Assembly: GCF_008727875.1 (NCBI RefSeq) | Contig: NZ_VTWS01000003.1 | Coordinates: 558,001 to 622,000 of the forward strand | DNA from: Larkinella humicola | GTDB lineage: Bacteria; Bacteroidota; Bacteroidia; Cytophagales; Spirosomataceae | Reading direction: 5' to 3' | DNA: 64,000 bases | Shown here: one piece after another, positions 19,940 through 28,016 of the stretch | Numbering within the stretch: the stretch's first letter is position 1 | How the letters are laid out: the number at the start of each line of letters is the position of its first letter | Program-made: the position numbers and the translations under genes | Notes under the pieces: model-generated | What the model was told of the DNA's origin: nothing | The model's input: only the letters and a program-made list of their open reading frames with translations | The model's database searches: none

Positions 19940-20956
19940 TTACAAACCAATTCCGAAACTCAACGCCCGAACGTTCGGCCCTTTGTTGTCCTGGAACATT
20001 GGATTCAGATCGTACTTGATAAAGAAGTTCGTACGGGCAATGCCAATGTGGGCAATGAGGCCGTAGCGAAAATCATTCAGGTAAAAATTCGAGTGCTGCC
20101 GTTCTTTGTTGCTATCCTGCTCTTTGATTTTCGTGTAGCTATCGACCCGGTACCCCGCGTAACCACCGAAACCCAAATGGCCCATCTTACGGCCACTGCT
20201 GTTGTAAAAACTGAGCCGTGGCACCACCGGCAGATTCACCGAACAAACCGTCAGTTTGCTTTTCTTTAAATCCCGTCCGGCATCCGCAAATACGATTCCC
20301 TCAGCCCCTTTCTGCGCAATAACATCGTTTTCGAACATGTAGTTGTTCCACGACACTTCTATTCCGTAATAGAGTTTGAAACCTACGTGCTGGCTCCGGG
20401 CAAGGGTCGGCATCTGGCTCAAAGCCAGGCTGATGTAACGGGAACCCAACGGCCGCAGCCGGTAGCTTTCGGCGGGATAATTCGGATTGGCGCTTTTCTC
20501 AACCAGGCTGTTCAACCCAATGCCGCCCCCCTCGGCGCCCACTTCCCAGTTGTCTTTTTTCCGACGGCGGCTGTGGTTCCGGCTCGACCAGTCCGAGTCA
20601 CTATCCGAACGCTCATAACGCCGATCATCCGATTCTTTGATCGTCACGCTCACCTCGCCATCCCGCTGGGTCACAATCAAAACCGTATCCTGCAAATACC
20701 GCTGCACCCGGTTTTCGTCGATGACAATGAACGTCTCCCCCGCTTTGGCCGAATCGAGCTTCATGCCCATGTCGCGGATAATTTTATTGATGTCATAATT
20801 GGACAACTGCCGGATTCCTTCTTTATCGTTGGAGTGGATAACCAGCCGGGTTTTGTTGCCGAATAGAATAACCAGCGAATCGGCTTTCAGACTTTCGGGA
20901 GCGGCCCACGCCAGGCTACCGAACAGGATCAGGAGGGTGGTGAATACGGATTTCAT
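19940..20956 (-). CDS. Putative outer-membrane beta-barrel protein
   Basis: I chose the ATG at 20956 (MKSVFTTLLILFGSLAWA), which opens a clear signal peptide and starts 4 bases after the upstream stop; a start at 20992 would overlap that gene. The 338-residue protein has an N-terminal region (about 20-120) with charged, beta-rich sequence ending in an Arg/Ser/Asp stretch (DSDSDWSSRNHSRRRKKD). Alternating hydrophobic/aromatic strands then run to a terminal SFGIGL, as in small porin-like barrels. I recognise no named family. Its position after an ECF sigma factor and a one-TM protein suggests it is an envelope output of that system. Confidence 0.7.
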   Translation of the reverse strand: MKSVFTTLLILFGSLAWAAPESLKADSLVILFGNKTRLVIHSNDKEGIRQLSNYDINKIIRDMGMKLDSAKAGETFIVIDENRVQRYLQDTVLIVTQRDGEVSVTIKESDDRRYERSDSDSDWSSRNHSRRRKKDNWEVGAEGGGIGLNSLVEKSANPNYPAESYRLRPLGSRYISLALSQMPTLARSQHVGFKLYYGIEVSWNNYMFENDVIAQKGAEGIVFADAGRDLKKSKLTVCSVNLPVVPRLSFYNSSGRKMGHLGFGGYAGYRVDSYTKIKEQDSNKERQHSNFYLNDFRYGLIAHIGIARTNFFIKYDLNPMFQDNKGPNVRALSFGIGL

Positions 20957-20960
20957 GGTT

Positions 20961-21806
20961 CTATTTGTTGTTTGGATTTTTCTTGAATGCATTGTAGCGC
21001 AGGTTCTCGTACGAATTGGAAATCTTCTCTTTTCCTTCCTGAACCCGCTCCGACGCTCGGGCCAGCAACGCCCCCGGCTGAACGCCTACTTCTTCCCATT
21101 CGACGGGTTCACCGGATTTTATCTTGTTGAACTGGCGCAGCACGCGTCCCAGACGGAAGCGTTTTTTCTTCGGCTGATCCTCACCATTGCGTTCTGTAAA
21201 CGCAGCGTTTTCTGATTCCGTTGATGCGACCAAAGCCGTTGGTTTGATTTCCGGAGCCGCCATCTGAACCACCAATGTTCGCTCGGCCTGCTTAGGAGTT
21301 TCTTCGGCCGCAAGCAACACTTCCGGTTTCCGAACCTCTTCCTGCGGAATTGAAATAGGCGGTTTTTCAGTGATTACCAGTTCCTCAGCGGCATGTGGAG
21401 CCCGTTTTACAACCTGATGGCTGTCTTCGTTCTGGCTGTTGCTTCGGCGAACCGCCGGTTTTTCAAACGCGATGACCGGTTTTTCCGCTTCGTCCATCGC
21501 TGACGGCAGGTCGGTTTTTGATGGTATAGGTTTTTGGCCCGGTACCGACTTTCTCGGTGTCTGCTTCGCTATTCGGGTGGTTGCCGGATCGGTTTTGACG
21601 GTTTCATCGCCCGACCACAACCACCACGACGCCAACAGCAGTACGGCTACGCTGGCGGCCGACGCATACCACCAGACAAACGGTGATTTGCGCTCCTCTT
21701 TCGCGTTCATTCGGCGCTGTAACTCTTCCCACGTAGCCCGTTCCGGTTTTACCCTGTGGTCCCTTAACTGGCTGGAAAACAGATCGTCAATAGGATGCTG
21801 GCTCAT
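20961..21806 (-). CDS. Putative anti-sigma factor, single-pass membrane protein
   Basis: The 281-residue protein begins MSQHPIDDLFSSQLRDHRVK, a soluble N-terminal segment of about 45 residues. A strong transmembrane helix follows (about 46-65, YASAASVAVLLLASWWLWSG), then a long low-complexity periplasmic part rich in Pro, Glu, Lys and Thr. The start overlaps the end of the ECF sigma gene by 20 bases. Overlap with sigma, a short cytoplasmic head and one TM helix are typical of anti-sigma factors in this phylum. No ZAS zinc motif is seen, so the role is inferred from context. Confidence 0.65.
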   Translation of the reverse strand: MSQHPIDDLFSSQLRDHRVKPERATWEELQRRMNAKEERKSPFVWWYASAASVAVLLLASWWLWSGDETVKTDPATTRIAKQTPRKSVPGQKPIPSKTDLPSAMDEAEKPVIAFEKPAVRRSNSQNEDSHQVVKRAPHAAEELVITEKPPISIPQEEVRKPEVLLAAEETPKQAERTLVVQMAAPEIKPTALVASTESENAAFTERNGEDQPKKKRFRLGRVLRQFNKIKSGEPVEWEEVGVQPGALLARASERVQEGKEKISNSYENLRYNAFKKNPNNK

Positions 21807-22374
21807 AACTTATTGATTTTTTTTTTACGTCCAACTGCGTCAGCAACCGTTGCAGGAGAGCCCGTGCGCGGTGCAGTTGCGATTTGGAGGTACTTTCGGT
21901 AATTCCCAATGATTCGGCTATTTCGGCATGGCTGTACCCTTCGATGGCGTACAGATTGAATACGGTTTTGTAGCCGGCTGGCAATTGTTCGAGCAGATTC
22001 ATCAGGTCTTCAGCCATCAAATCCTGATCGGCAAACGTGGTATCGGCTTCCGGTGCGGCATCTTCCAGCGCAATTTCGGCCCGCCATTGTTTGTTCTTTC
22101 GCAGATACATCAGGGATTCATTCACCATGATCCGCCGGATCCAGCCTTCAAAACTACCTTCGCTTTTATACTGCCCGATTTTTTCAAAAACCCGCATAAA
22201 ACCGTCCATCAGAATCTCCTCCGCTTCGTAGCGGTTGGAGACGTAGCGGACGCAGATCGTCAGCATTTTCGAAGAATACCGCTCAAACAACGCCTTCTGC
22301 GCCCGGCTGTCCGCCCGTTGCAGTGCCGTTATGAGCTGCATTTCCGTTGAATAGCCGAGTAATCGTCGAATCAT
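21787..22374 (-). CDS. ECF-type RNA polymerase sigma-70 factor
   Basis: The 195-residue protein has region 2 (RYSSKMLTICVRYVSNRYEA and GSFEGWIRRIMVNESL) and region 4 with its helix-turn-helix (EGYSHAEIAESLGITESTSK). The length is normal for an extracytoplasmic-function sigma factor. It is the first gene of a three-gene operon with a putative membrane anti-sigma factor and a barrel protein, and is probably held inactive at the membrane until an envelope signal. A second start, the Met at position 12, is possible. Confidence 0.93.
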   Translation of the reverse strand: MIRRLLGYSTEMQLITALQRADSRAQKALFERYSSKMLTICVRYVSNRYEAEEILMDGFMRVFEKIGQYKSEGSFEGWIRRIMVNESLMYLRKNKQWRAEIALEDAAPEADTTFADQDLMAEDLMNLLEQLPAGYKTVFNLYAIEGYSHAEIAESLGITESTSKSQLHRARALLQRLLTQLDVKKKSISYEPASY

Positions 22375-22450
22375 GCCGGTTAAGAATCGTTTTCAGGAAC
22401 AAGATGCAAACCGGGCCGATCAGGGTTGCACGGTGGGTTGAAATTATTCA

Positions 22451-22480
22451 AAAAAGAAGCCCGGTCGACTGACCGGGCTT
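22451..22480 (-). terminator. Terminator at the end of the respiratory operon
   Basis: A perfect 10-bp stem AAGCCCGGTC (22457-22466) with GACCGGGCTT (22471-22480) has a 4-base loop. On the minus strand a T run follows. It lies 9 bases past the DUF983 stop. Confidence 0.93.
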
Positions 22481-22488
22481 GAGGAAGT

Positions 22489-22878
22489 TTAAAATTCCGA
22501 CGTTTTGCCGGGTTCGTAATAGATCCCCGATACAAAATGAAGCCAGACAATGCGGGAAATGCGGAAGTTGATGGGAGTAATCAGAACCAGTGCCGGACAA
22601 ATGATCAGCACGTAGGTCCAACCGCCCGGGTCGTTGAGTCCGTAGAAAATCAAAAAGCCGAGTAGAAGGGCAATACCGGCCGACAAAACATAACTGACAA
22701 ACATGGCCCCCCAAAAATAACCGGGTTCAATTTCGTACCGCAAACCGCAGTGCGGACAATGCTCATACATTTCATCAAACCGCCGGAGGTTGTAAACCGC
22801 GTATTGGAAAACCTTGCCCTGTCTACATCTGGGACATAGCCCCCCGGACACGGCTTGCAATTGCGAGACGTTTGCCAT
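22489..22878 (-). CDS. DUF983 family membrane protein with zinc-ribbon-like head
   Basis: The 129-residue protein has two CxxC pairs (CPRCRQGK and CPHCGLRYE), probably a metal-binding ribbon, followed by two transmembrane helices (about 55-78 and 86-106). DUF983 proteins are often linked to cytochrome oxidase genes; their biochemical role is not established. It is the last gene of the operon. Its start overlaps the preceding small gene by 56 bases, and the overlap is hard to avoid because the first CxxC lies close to the start. Confidence 0.88.
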   Translation of the reverse strand: MANVSQLQAVSGGLCPRCRQGKVFQYAVYNLRRFDEMYEHCPHCGLRYEIEPGYFWGAMFVSYVLSAGIALLLGFLIFYGLNDPGGWTYVLIICPALVLITPINFRISRIVWLHFVSGIYYEPGKTSEF

Positions 22879-23107
22879 GTTCTTTTTTGCTGGTTCTTAT
22901 CCAAAGAAAGATGATGATGGCTACCAGCAGATACGGCGTTACCAACAAATAGAGAATACCAGTATTTAAGCCCACCGCAACCTGGTTACGACCGTTGCTC
23001 ATCGTGCTTTCCACCGTTCCCCGACACATGGCACATTGGGCAAAGGTGTTGGTGAGGGTGAGCATATACAGTACACTAAGTGCCAAAAAGCTTTTCAAGG
23101 TTTTCAT
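22823..23107 (-). CDS. Small membrane protein with CxxC, oxidase-cluster associated
   Basis: I set the start at the ATG at 23107 (MKTLKSFLALSVLYMLTLTN), giving 94 residues; longer frames upstream lack a membrane-protein start and overlap the DUF420 gene. A signal peptide ending near TFAQ is followed by CAMCRGTVES, then one transmembrane helix (about 48-69) and a basic tail. It looks like a conserved Bacteroidota protein of unknown function near oxidase genes. The exported CxxC could bind copper or act as a thiol pair in oxidase assembly; this is inference. Confidence 0.8.
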   Translation of the reverse strand: MKTLKSFLALSVLYMLTLTNTFAQCAMCRGTVESTMSNGRNQVAVGLNTGILYLLVTPYLLVAIIIFLWIRTSKKEHGKRLAIASRVRGAMSQM

Positions 23108-23118
23108 AGCCCACTGGA

Positions 23119-23661
23119 TTAATGATTGTAATAAGGTGCAATCAATAAATAAACGACAACGCCGGTGATGCTGACATACAACCAGATGGGAAATGCCCAT
23201 TTCACTACGGCCTTGTGTCTGGCAATCTGCCCACTCAACGCAAAATAAACCGCCCGAAGCACAAACCACACGACGACAATGGACAAACTAATGTGGCTGA
23301 TCAGCAGAAAGTAATAAACCGGCCGAATCCAGCCTTCTCCACCGAAAGGCGTTGACTCGTTCGACAGGTGGTATAAGACATAACTCAGCAGAAAAAGAAA
23401 GCCCAGCGTAAAAGCGGCCAACATGGTTGCCCGGTGGGCTGCGATGTTCTTCTGCTTGATGAAATAAAAGCCCGCCAGCAACAAAACCGCCGTGGCCGAA
23501 TTGATGACAGCATTGATGTGCGGCAGGTAAGTTGTCCATTCGCCTAAATCCACTTTTTGGCGAATTCCCAGCAGAACGGCTACGACCACCGGGATCACAA
23601 CCGCCAGGATGTTGATCAGGCGGCTGTATTTTTTACTTTGTTCAATTTGCAAGGTTACCAT
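23119..23661 (-). CDS. DUF420 family membrane protein
   Basis: With the ATG at 23661 (MVTLQIEQSKKYSRLINILA) the protein has 180 residues and starts 13 bases after the sco stop. A longer frame to 23733 would overlap sco by 59 bases. About five transmembrane helices are visible, with conserved HRATMLAAFTLGFLFLLSY and HISLSI histidines. DUF420 proteins (CtaM/YozB-like) are linked to cytochrome oxidase maturation in Bacillus. The operon context supports an assembly role. Confidence 0.85.
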   Translation of the reverse strand: MVTLQIEQSKKYSRLINILAVVIPVVVAVLLGIRQKVDLGEWTTYLPHINAVINSATAVLLLAGFYFIKQKNIAAHRATMLAAFTLGFLFLLSYVLYHLSNESTPFGGEGWIRPVYYFLLISHISLSIVVVWFVLRAVYFALSGQIARHKAVVKWAFPIWLYVSITGVVVYLLIAPYYNH

Positions 23662-23674
23662 ACGATGCAGGAGC

Positions 23675-24364
23675 CTATTGATGGGAGTAAATATCTTGTA
23701 GAACTCTGACTTCCAGAACCAACCGATCGACATCCGCTTTATCGGTTCCGTTGTAAAAACCCCGGATGTGTCCTTCGTGGTCTATTAATACCAACCCTTC
23801 GTAGAGCGTAAAAGTTTCGTTTTTACGGCCCGTCATAGGGCGCTGTTTGATCCGATAATACTGTTCGCCCAGGAAGGCAGTTTCCAGCGAATCGGGTTTG
23901 GCAATGAGCCATTTTTCAGGCTGTACATCATTTGCTGTCATGACCTGTCTGGCCACCGAATCGGTGTCGACAAATGACACCAACATAATATCCGGTTTCT
24001 GGATAAAGATGTCCTGAACGCGATTGAGTTGGCCCGCCACCTGGCCACAGGTGCTGTCACAATTCAGACCAAAAAACGAAGCAACATAGAGTTTACCGTT
24101 GAGATCTGAGGTGGAGAATGGTTTTTTATCCGGTAAAGTCCCCACAATCCGAGGTAAGGTGTAGAAAACCGTATCCCGTGCCCCTTTTCCCCAACCCGAT
24201 CTGTCGGCGGGCCTGGTTTCAATCTGGCCGGTTTTGGCATCGATTACCGGAAAAAAGGTCTGAAGAGTAAACTGATTGCGACCAAATACCTTGAGAAAAA
24301 TAAAAACAAAAGCCGGAACCACCAACAAGAACAGGAGGATTCCGGCCTTTACAAGACGCGCCAT
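23675..24364 (-). CDS. SCO1/SenC family protein
   Basis: SCO proteins help build the CuA site of oxidase subunit II. The start at 24364 (MARLVKAGILLFLLVVPAFV) gives 229 residues, an N-terminal membrane anchor, and a start just 1 base past the preceding stop. The thioredoxin fold shows the CxxxC pair as CDSTC (about 102-106) and GLVLIDHEGHIRGFYNGT near the end. The histidine that normally completes the copper site, as I remember the family, seems to be replaced (see findings). Placement after subunit IV and before DUF420 supports an oxidase assembly role. Confidence 0.87.
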   Translation of the reverse strand: MARLVKAGILLFLLVVPAFVFIFLKVFGRNQFTLQTFFPVIDAKTGQIETRPADRSGWGKGARDTVFYTLPRIVGTLPDKKPFSTSDLNGKLYVASFFGLNCDSTCGQVAGQLNRVQDIFIQKPDIMLVSFVDTDSVARQVMTANDVQPEKWLIAKPDSLETAFLGEQYYRIKQRPMTGRKNETFTLYEGLVLIDHEGHIRGFYNGTDKADVDRLVLEVRVLQDIYSHQ

Positions 24365-24365
24365 T

Positions 24366-24695
24366 TTATCGTGCCACGAAGATGAAGCCACCCTCCATCA
24401 ACAGGGCAAGCAACAGCCAAACCACAAAAATACAAGGCAAAATAATCGCCCAGATCAGTGATTTAACTTCGTGTTTTAAGTGCATAAATTCACCGACGAT
24501 GTAGAAAGCCTTCACGATGGTCATCAGAACGAAAATCGACGTTTTCAGAAAACCAGCGTGCAACGTAAAGGCAATCAGGAATTCGAAAGCCGTTAAAACC
24601 GACAGGATGATGAACGTCCGCCAGATGGCCTTGGTTTGCGGTTCGGCAATAACGCCGGGTTCCGTATCGTGGTGATGGGAGCTATGATCTGCCAT
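24366..24695 (-). CDS. Cytochrome c oxidase subunit IV family protein
   Basis: The 109-residue protein has a His-rich N-terminal tail (MADHSSHHHDTE) and three transmembrane helices (about 27-45, 52-70 and 82-102), as in prokaryotic subunit IV (CtaF/CyoD-like). This small subunit stabilises the oxidase core. It lies 18 bases after subunit III and is nearly fused to sco. Confidence 0.87.
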   Translation of the reverse strand: MADHSSHHHDTEPGVIAEPQTKAIWRTFIILSVLTAFEFLIAFTLHAGFLKTSIFVLMTIVKAFYIVGEFMHLKHEVKSLIWAIILPCIFVVWLLLALLMEGGFIFVAR

Positions 24696-24713
24696 GATTG
24701 TATCTCAGAATTT

Positions 24714-25490
24714 TTATACCAGGTAAAAGAAGGTAAAGACAAATACCCAAACCAAATCAACAAAGTGCCAGTACAGACCTACTTTTTCAACCATCTCGTA
24801 ATGCCCGCGACGCTGGTACAAACCGAAAGAGGTGCGGTAGAAAATCAGGATGTTCAGGACAACGCCACTCAAAACGTGGGTTCCGTGAAAACCGGTGATG
24901 AAAAAGAAAAGATCGGCAAAAGCCGGAGGGCCATACTGGTTTTCAGTCAGGTTTGCTCCAAAAATGGTGCGTTCAACCCATTGCCCGTTTACGATCTCCC
25001 GGATGACCGATCCTTCTTCGGTTCCGTGGATAAAGTGCGTCCATTCCCATGCCTGGCTGCCCAGGAAAGTCAAACCACCCAAAATTGTCCACAGCATGTA
25101 CTTCTCTACTGCGGCTTTGTCCATCCGGTGACCCGCTTCTACCGCCAACACCATCGTAACCGATGAGAAAATGAGGATAAAAGTCATGATTCCGACAAAT
25201 ACCAGTGGCAATTCAACGCCATGGAGGAATGGTACGGCTTCGTAAACCTTCTCGGGAATGGGCCAGTAGAGGTTCGAGAAATGAAACTCCCCGTGAATGG
25301 CCGGATCGTATGCCTGAAAACTGAAGCGGATCAACCCGTAGGTTACCAGCAATGCAGAAAAGGTAAAGGTATCGGAAATCAGGAAGAACCACATCATGAG
25401 CTTACCGTAGCTCACTTTCATTGGTTCTACACCGCCCATCCAGGTTTTCTTGTCGAACACCGGTGCTTCGGTTGTTGCAGTAGCAGCCAT
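24714..25490 (-). CDS. ctaE: Cytochrome c oxidase subunit III (copy 1, longer)
   Basis: The 258-residue heme-copper oxidase subunit III has about five to six transmembrane helices, an internal soluble insert (about 145-180) and the conserved FFITGFHGTHVLSGVV and YWHFVDLVWVFVFTFFYL. Subunit III carries no metal but supports proton entry and stability. It follows a second, shorter subunit III gene by 17 bases; the two are clearly divergent paralogues. Confidence 0.93.
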   Translation of the reverse strand: MAATATTEAPVFDKKTWMGGVEPMKVSYGKLMMWFFLISDTFTFSALLVTYGLIRFSFQAYDPAIHGEFHFSNLYWPIPEKVYEAVPFLHGVELPLVFVGIMTFILIFSSVTMVLAVEAGHRMDKAAVEKYMLWTILGGLTFLGSQAWEWTHFIHGTEEGSVIREIVNGQWVERTIFGANLTENQYGPPAFADLFFFITGFHGTHVLSGVVLNILIFYRTSFGLYQRRGHYEMVEKVGLYWHFVDLVWVFVFTFFYLV

Positions 25491-25507
25491 GCTTTACGGA
25501 AATTGAA

Positions 25508-26098
25508 TCAATTAAAATACAATAAAAAGCCAAACAGATAGACCCACAAGATATCTAAAAAATGCCAGTAGGTCATGCAAACTTCAAGTTGGGTCAAATT
25601 TTTAGCGTGAATCTTCAACTGGAAGGAAGCCCGCAGTGCGTAAAGAAGCACAATCAAGCCACTAATCAGGTGAAAAGCATGAAGTCCGGTGAAAACGTAC
25701 ATAAATGAGCCGGACGGATTGCCGACAAAATATACATTCTGAGCCACCAGATCTTTCCAGCCTAGCAATTGCATGACTAAAAAGGCCAGCCCAAACGCAA
25801 AAGTAATAGAAATTGCTGTTCTCAGGGTTCCAAAATCATCTTTTTTTGCGGCCCGGTACGCCCAGTGCATGGAAACGCTGCTGATGAGCAACACCACTGT
25901 GCTGTACATGAAAATAGCGGGCATTTCGAACTCCAGCCAGTTTCCTTCCGCCCGACGAACCAGATAGGCACTCGTCATTGCGGCAAACAACATCACAATA
26001 CTGACCACGAACATCCAGACGATGAACTTCCTGGGGTTCATCGATAAGGTTTCTTCGGGTTCCTCCGCCATTGGCAATATTTTAACTAGTTCGCTCAT
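25508..26098 (-). CDS. Cytochrome c oxidase subunit III family protein (copy 2, shorter)
   Basis: The 196-residue protein has five transmembrane helices and the family segments FTGLHAFHLISGLIVLLY and YWHFLDILWVYLFGFLLY. It lacks the soluble insert of copy 1. It starts 6 bases after ctaB. Tandem subunit III genes occur in oxidase clusters of this phylum. Whether both are in one complex cannot be seen from sequence. Confidence 0.9.
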   Translation of the reverse strand: MSELVKILPMAEEPEETLSMNPRKFIVWMFVVSIVMLFAAMTSAYLVRRAEGNWLEFEMPAIFMYSTVVLLISSVSMHWAYRAAKKDDFGTLRTAISITFAFGLAFLVMQLLGWKDLVAQNVYFVGNPSGSFMYVFTGLHAFHLISGLIVLLYALRASFQLKIHAKNLTQLEVCMTYWHFLDILWVYLFGFLLYFN

Positions 26099-26104
26099 AG
26101 TTTG

Positions 26105-26992
26105 TTACAATTTGTCTAACAAGAAGGCAATTTGAACAATCGGCAAATACAGGAATGATCCAAACATAATCTGTAAAGCCGCCTTGTCCGTCCGTTTTCT
26201 CATTAAGTAAAACGTCTGAGTCAGAAATAGAATTCCGCAAACCATGGCAACAATCGCCGAGTTGATCCCCGTCATGCCCAGTTCGTAAGGCAACCAGCCA
26301 ACCGGCAACAGAAACAGAGTATAAATCATGATTTGCAGGGCGGTTTTTTCATCCTTGCCGCCCGTTGAAGGCAACAGTTTGAACCCGGCTTTTTTGTAAT
26401 CGTTGTCGGCCACCCAGGCAATGGCCCAGAAATGTGGAAACTGCCAGAAAAACTGAATGGCAAACAGAATGCCGGGTTCCAAACCGTAGTGGTTCGTGGC
26501 AGCAACCCAGCCAATCATGGGTGGAAATGCACCGGGCAAAGCACCTACAAAAACCGCGATCGGGCCGACCCGCTTCAAGGGCGTGTAAACAAACCCATAA
26601 AGCAATAATGAAAGGACCGAGAGAGCACACGCCCGCAGGTTAAAAACGACAATAAACAGATAGCAGGCAACGACGAAAAGGACAAACGCGAAAATGGCGG
26701 CTTCCTGAACCGTTAGCCGACCGGTTGGCAAAGGCCGACCTGCCGTCCGTTTCATCAATTTATCATACTCTTTCTCGATAATCTGGTTGATGATGTTCGC
26801 CGAACCAGTCATCGCCAGCGAAGCAACGAACAACAATCCCAGCTTTAGCCAATCAATCCGGGTGACCGCGAGGCTGTAGCCAAACATGCCGGACAAAGCG
26901 ACAAAAGCTGATAAACGGAATTTCAGCAAATCGAAGTACGCTTTTCCTTTTAATGCAAACGCACTGATACCAATGGTTTTGGTTTGTTGCAT
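26105..26992 (-). CDS. ctaB: Protoheme IX farnesyltransferase (heme O synthase)
   Basis: CtaB adds a farnesyl group to heme B to make heme O, the precursor of heme A. The 295-residue membrane protein has about eight to nine helices and the UbiA-family motifs NIINQIIEKEYDKLMKRT (Asp-rich prenyl-diphosphate site) and YKKAGFKLLPS. It lies one base after ctaA, the next enzyme of the pathway, so the two are translationally coupled. Confidence 0.96.
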   Translation of the reverse strand: MQQTKTIGISAFALKGKAYFDLLKFRLSAFVALSGMFGYSLAVTRIDWLKLGLLFVASLAMTGSANIINQIIEKEYDKLMKRTAGRPLPTGRLTVQEAAIFAFVLFVVACYLFIVVFNLRACALSVLSLLLYGFVYTPLKRVGPIAVFVGALPGAFPPMIGWVAATNHYGLEPGILFAIQFFWQFPHFWAIAWVADNDYKKAGFKLLPSTGGKDEKTALQIMIYTLFLLPVGWLPYELGMTGINSAIVAMVCGILFLTQTFYLMRKRTDKAALQIMFGSFLYLPIVQIAFLLDKL

Positions 26993-26993
26993 T

Positions 26994-28016
26994 CTATAAT
27001 TTTGAATAAATAGGCTGTTGAACAGCCCGATTTCTTAACAATTGGTTGGCATTCAACACCAAAAGTGCAATAAACTGCAGACCCAGTATTATAATAGCCA
27101 ACGTCAGGTGGATGGGCTGAGCCGCTGCAGGAACTGCGAAATAAGCCAATATAATGCCCGTCAGAATCTCAACGACAACCATGATCATCAAAGCGGTAAT
27201 CAGTTGAGAAAGGAGCCCTTTAGTGGTTGCATGTTTGCGCAACTGGTAAATAACCGCCACGTGAAACACCAGAATGACCAATGAGAAAGACCGGTGAATG
27301 TAAAAACGAAAATCCAGGCTATCCATCCACCGATACCGCTCACTGTAACCAATTCGCTGAATGACTTCATCAATGGATTCGCGCACCTGCGTCCCGATCA
27401 ACACCTGAACCACAGAAAGAACCATAGCCCAGAGTAAAATCTGATTAATCACCCGTTTCTTCTTACTAATCGGTTCTACATGAACACGACCGGTATAAGA
27501 AATTGCCATGACATACAGTAAGGCAAAGACCACCAGGATGGCCAACAGCATGTGCAAGGTGACCAGATAGGGTGCCAATTCCGTTGCGACGACGCGTGAT
27601 CCCAGCCAGCCGTTCAGGCCGATCAGAACGAACGAGATGAAGCTCCAGTAAAAAACACGTTTATCGCTTTTCAGGTAAGGAATCGAAACCAGGAGCAGGG
27701 CAAAAACCAGTAAACCGGCAAAAGCACCCAGCAAACGGTTGACGTACTCGATCCAGGTTTTAACCGGATTAAACTCAACTTCTCCTTTCAGTTTGGCTCC
27801 GTAGATTTCCTGATAGTTGAGAGGGAGTTGGGATACTTCGGTGGGTGGAATCCATCGTCCGAAACACCGGGGCCAATCTGGACAACCCATTCCGGAGCCG
27901 GTACTTCTGACAATCCCTCCCGCCAGAATGAGCAGGTAAATGGTGATGACGGTCAGAAGGGCCAGGCGCCGGAACAGGTGCTCACGTTGATTAGTGAGGC
28001 TGCTTGAACTGGTCAT
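26994..28016 (-). CDS. ctaA: Heme A synthase, COX15/CtaA family
   Basis: CtaA oxidises the C8 methyl of heme O to a formyl group, giving heme A. I chose the ATG at 28016 (MTSSSSLTNQREHLFRRLAL); one at 28034 is also possible. Both overlap the end of ctaD. The 340-residue protein has eight helices, the paired Cys segment GMGCPDWPRCFG, and heme-ligand histidines in LHMLLAI and HRSFSLVILVFH. It contains the YWSFISFVLIGLNGWLGSR motif typical of the longer COX15-like form. Confidence 0.94.
   Translation of the reverse strand: MTSSSSLTNQREHLFRRLALLTVITIYLLILAGGIVRSTGSGMGCPDWPRCFGRWIPPTEVSQLPLNYQEIYGAKLKGEVEFNPVKTWIEYVNRLLGAFAGLLVFALLLVSIPYLKSDKRVFYWSFISFVLIGLNGWLGSRVVATELAPYLVTLHMLLAILVVFALLYVMAISYTGRVHVEPISKKKRVINQILLWAMVLSVVQVLIGTQVRESIDEVIQRIGYSERYRWMDSLDFRFYIHRSFSLVILVFHVAVIYQLRKHATTKGLLSQLITALMIMVVVEILTGIILAYFAVPAAAQPIHLTLAIIILGLQFIALLVLNANQLLRNRAVQQPIYSKL

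Noticed and set aside
23108-23269. Longer start for the small CxxC membrane protein
   Set aside because: It overlaps the DUF420 gene and adds a Cys/His-rich non-homologous stretch; the ATG at 23107 opens a signal peptide.
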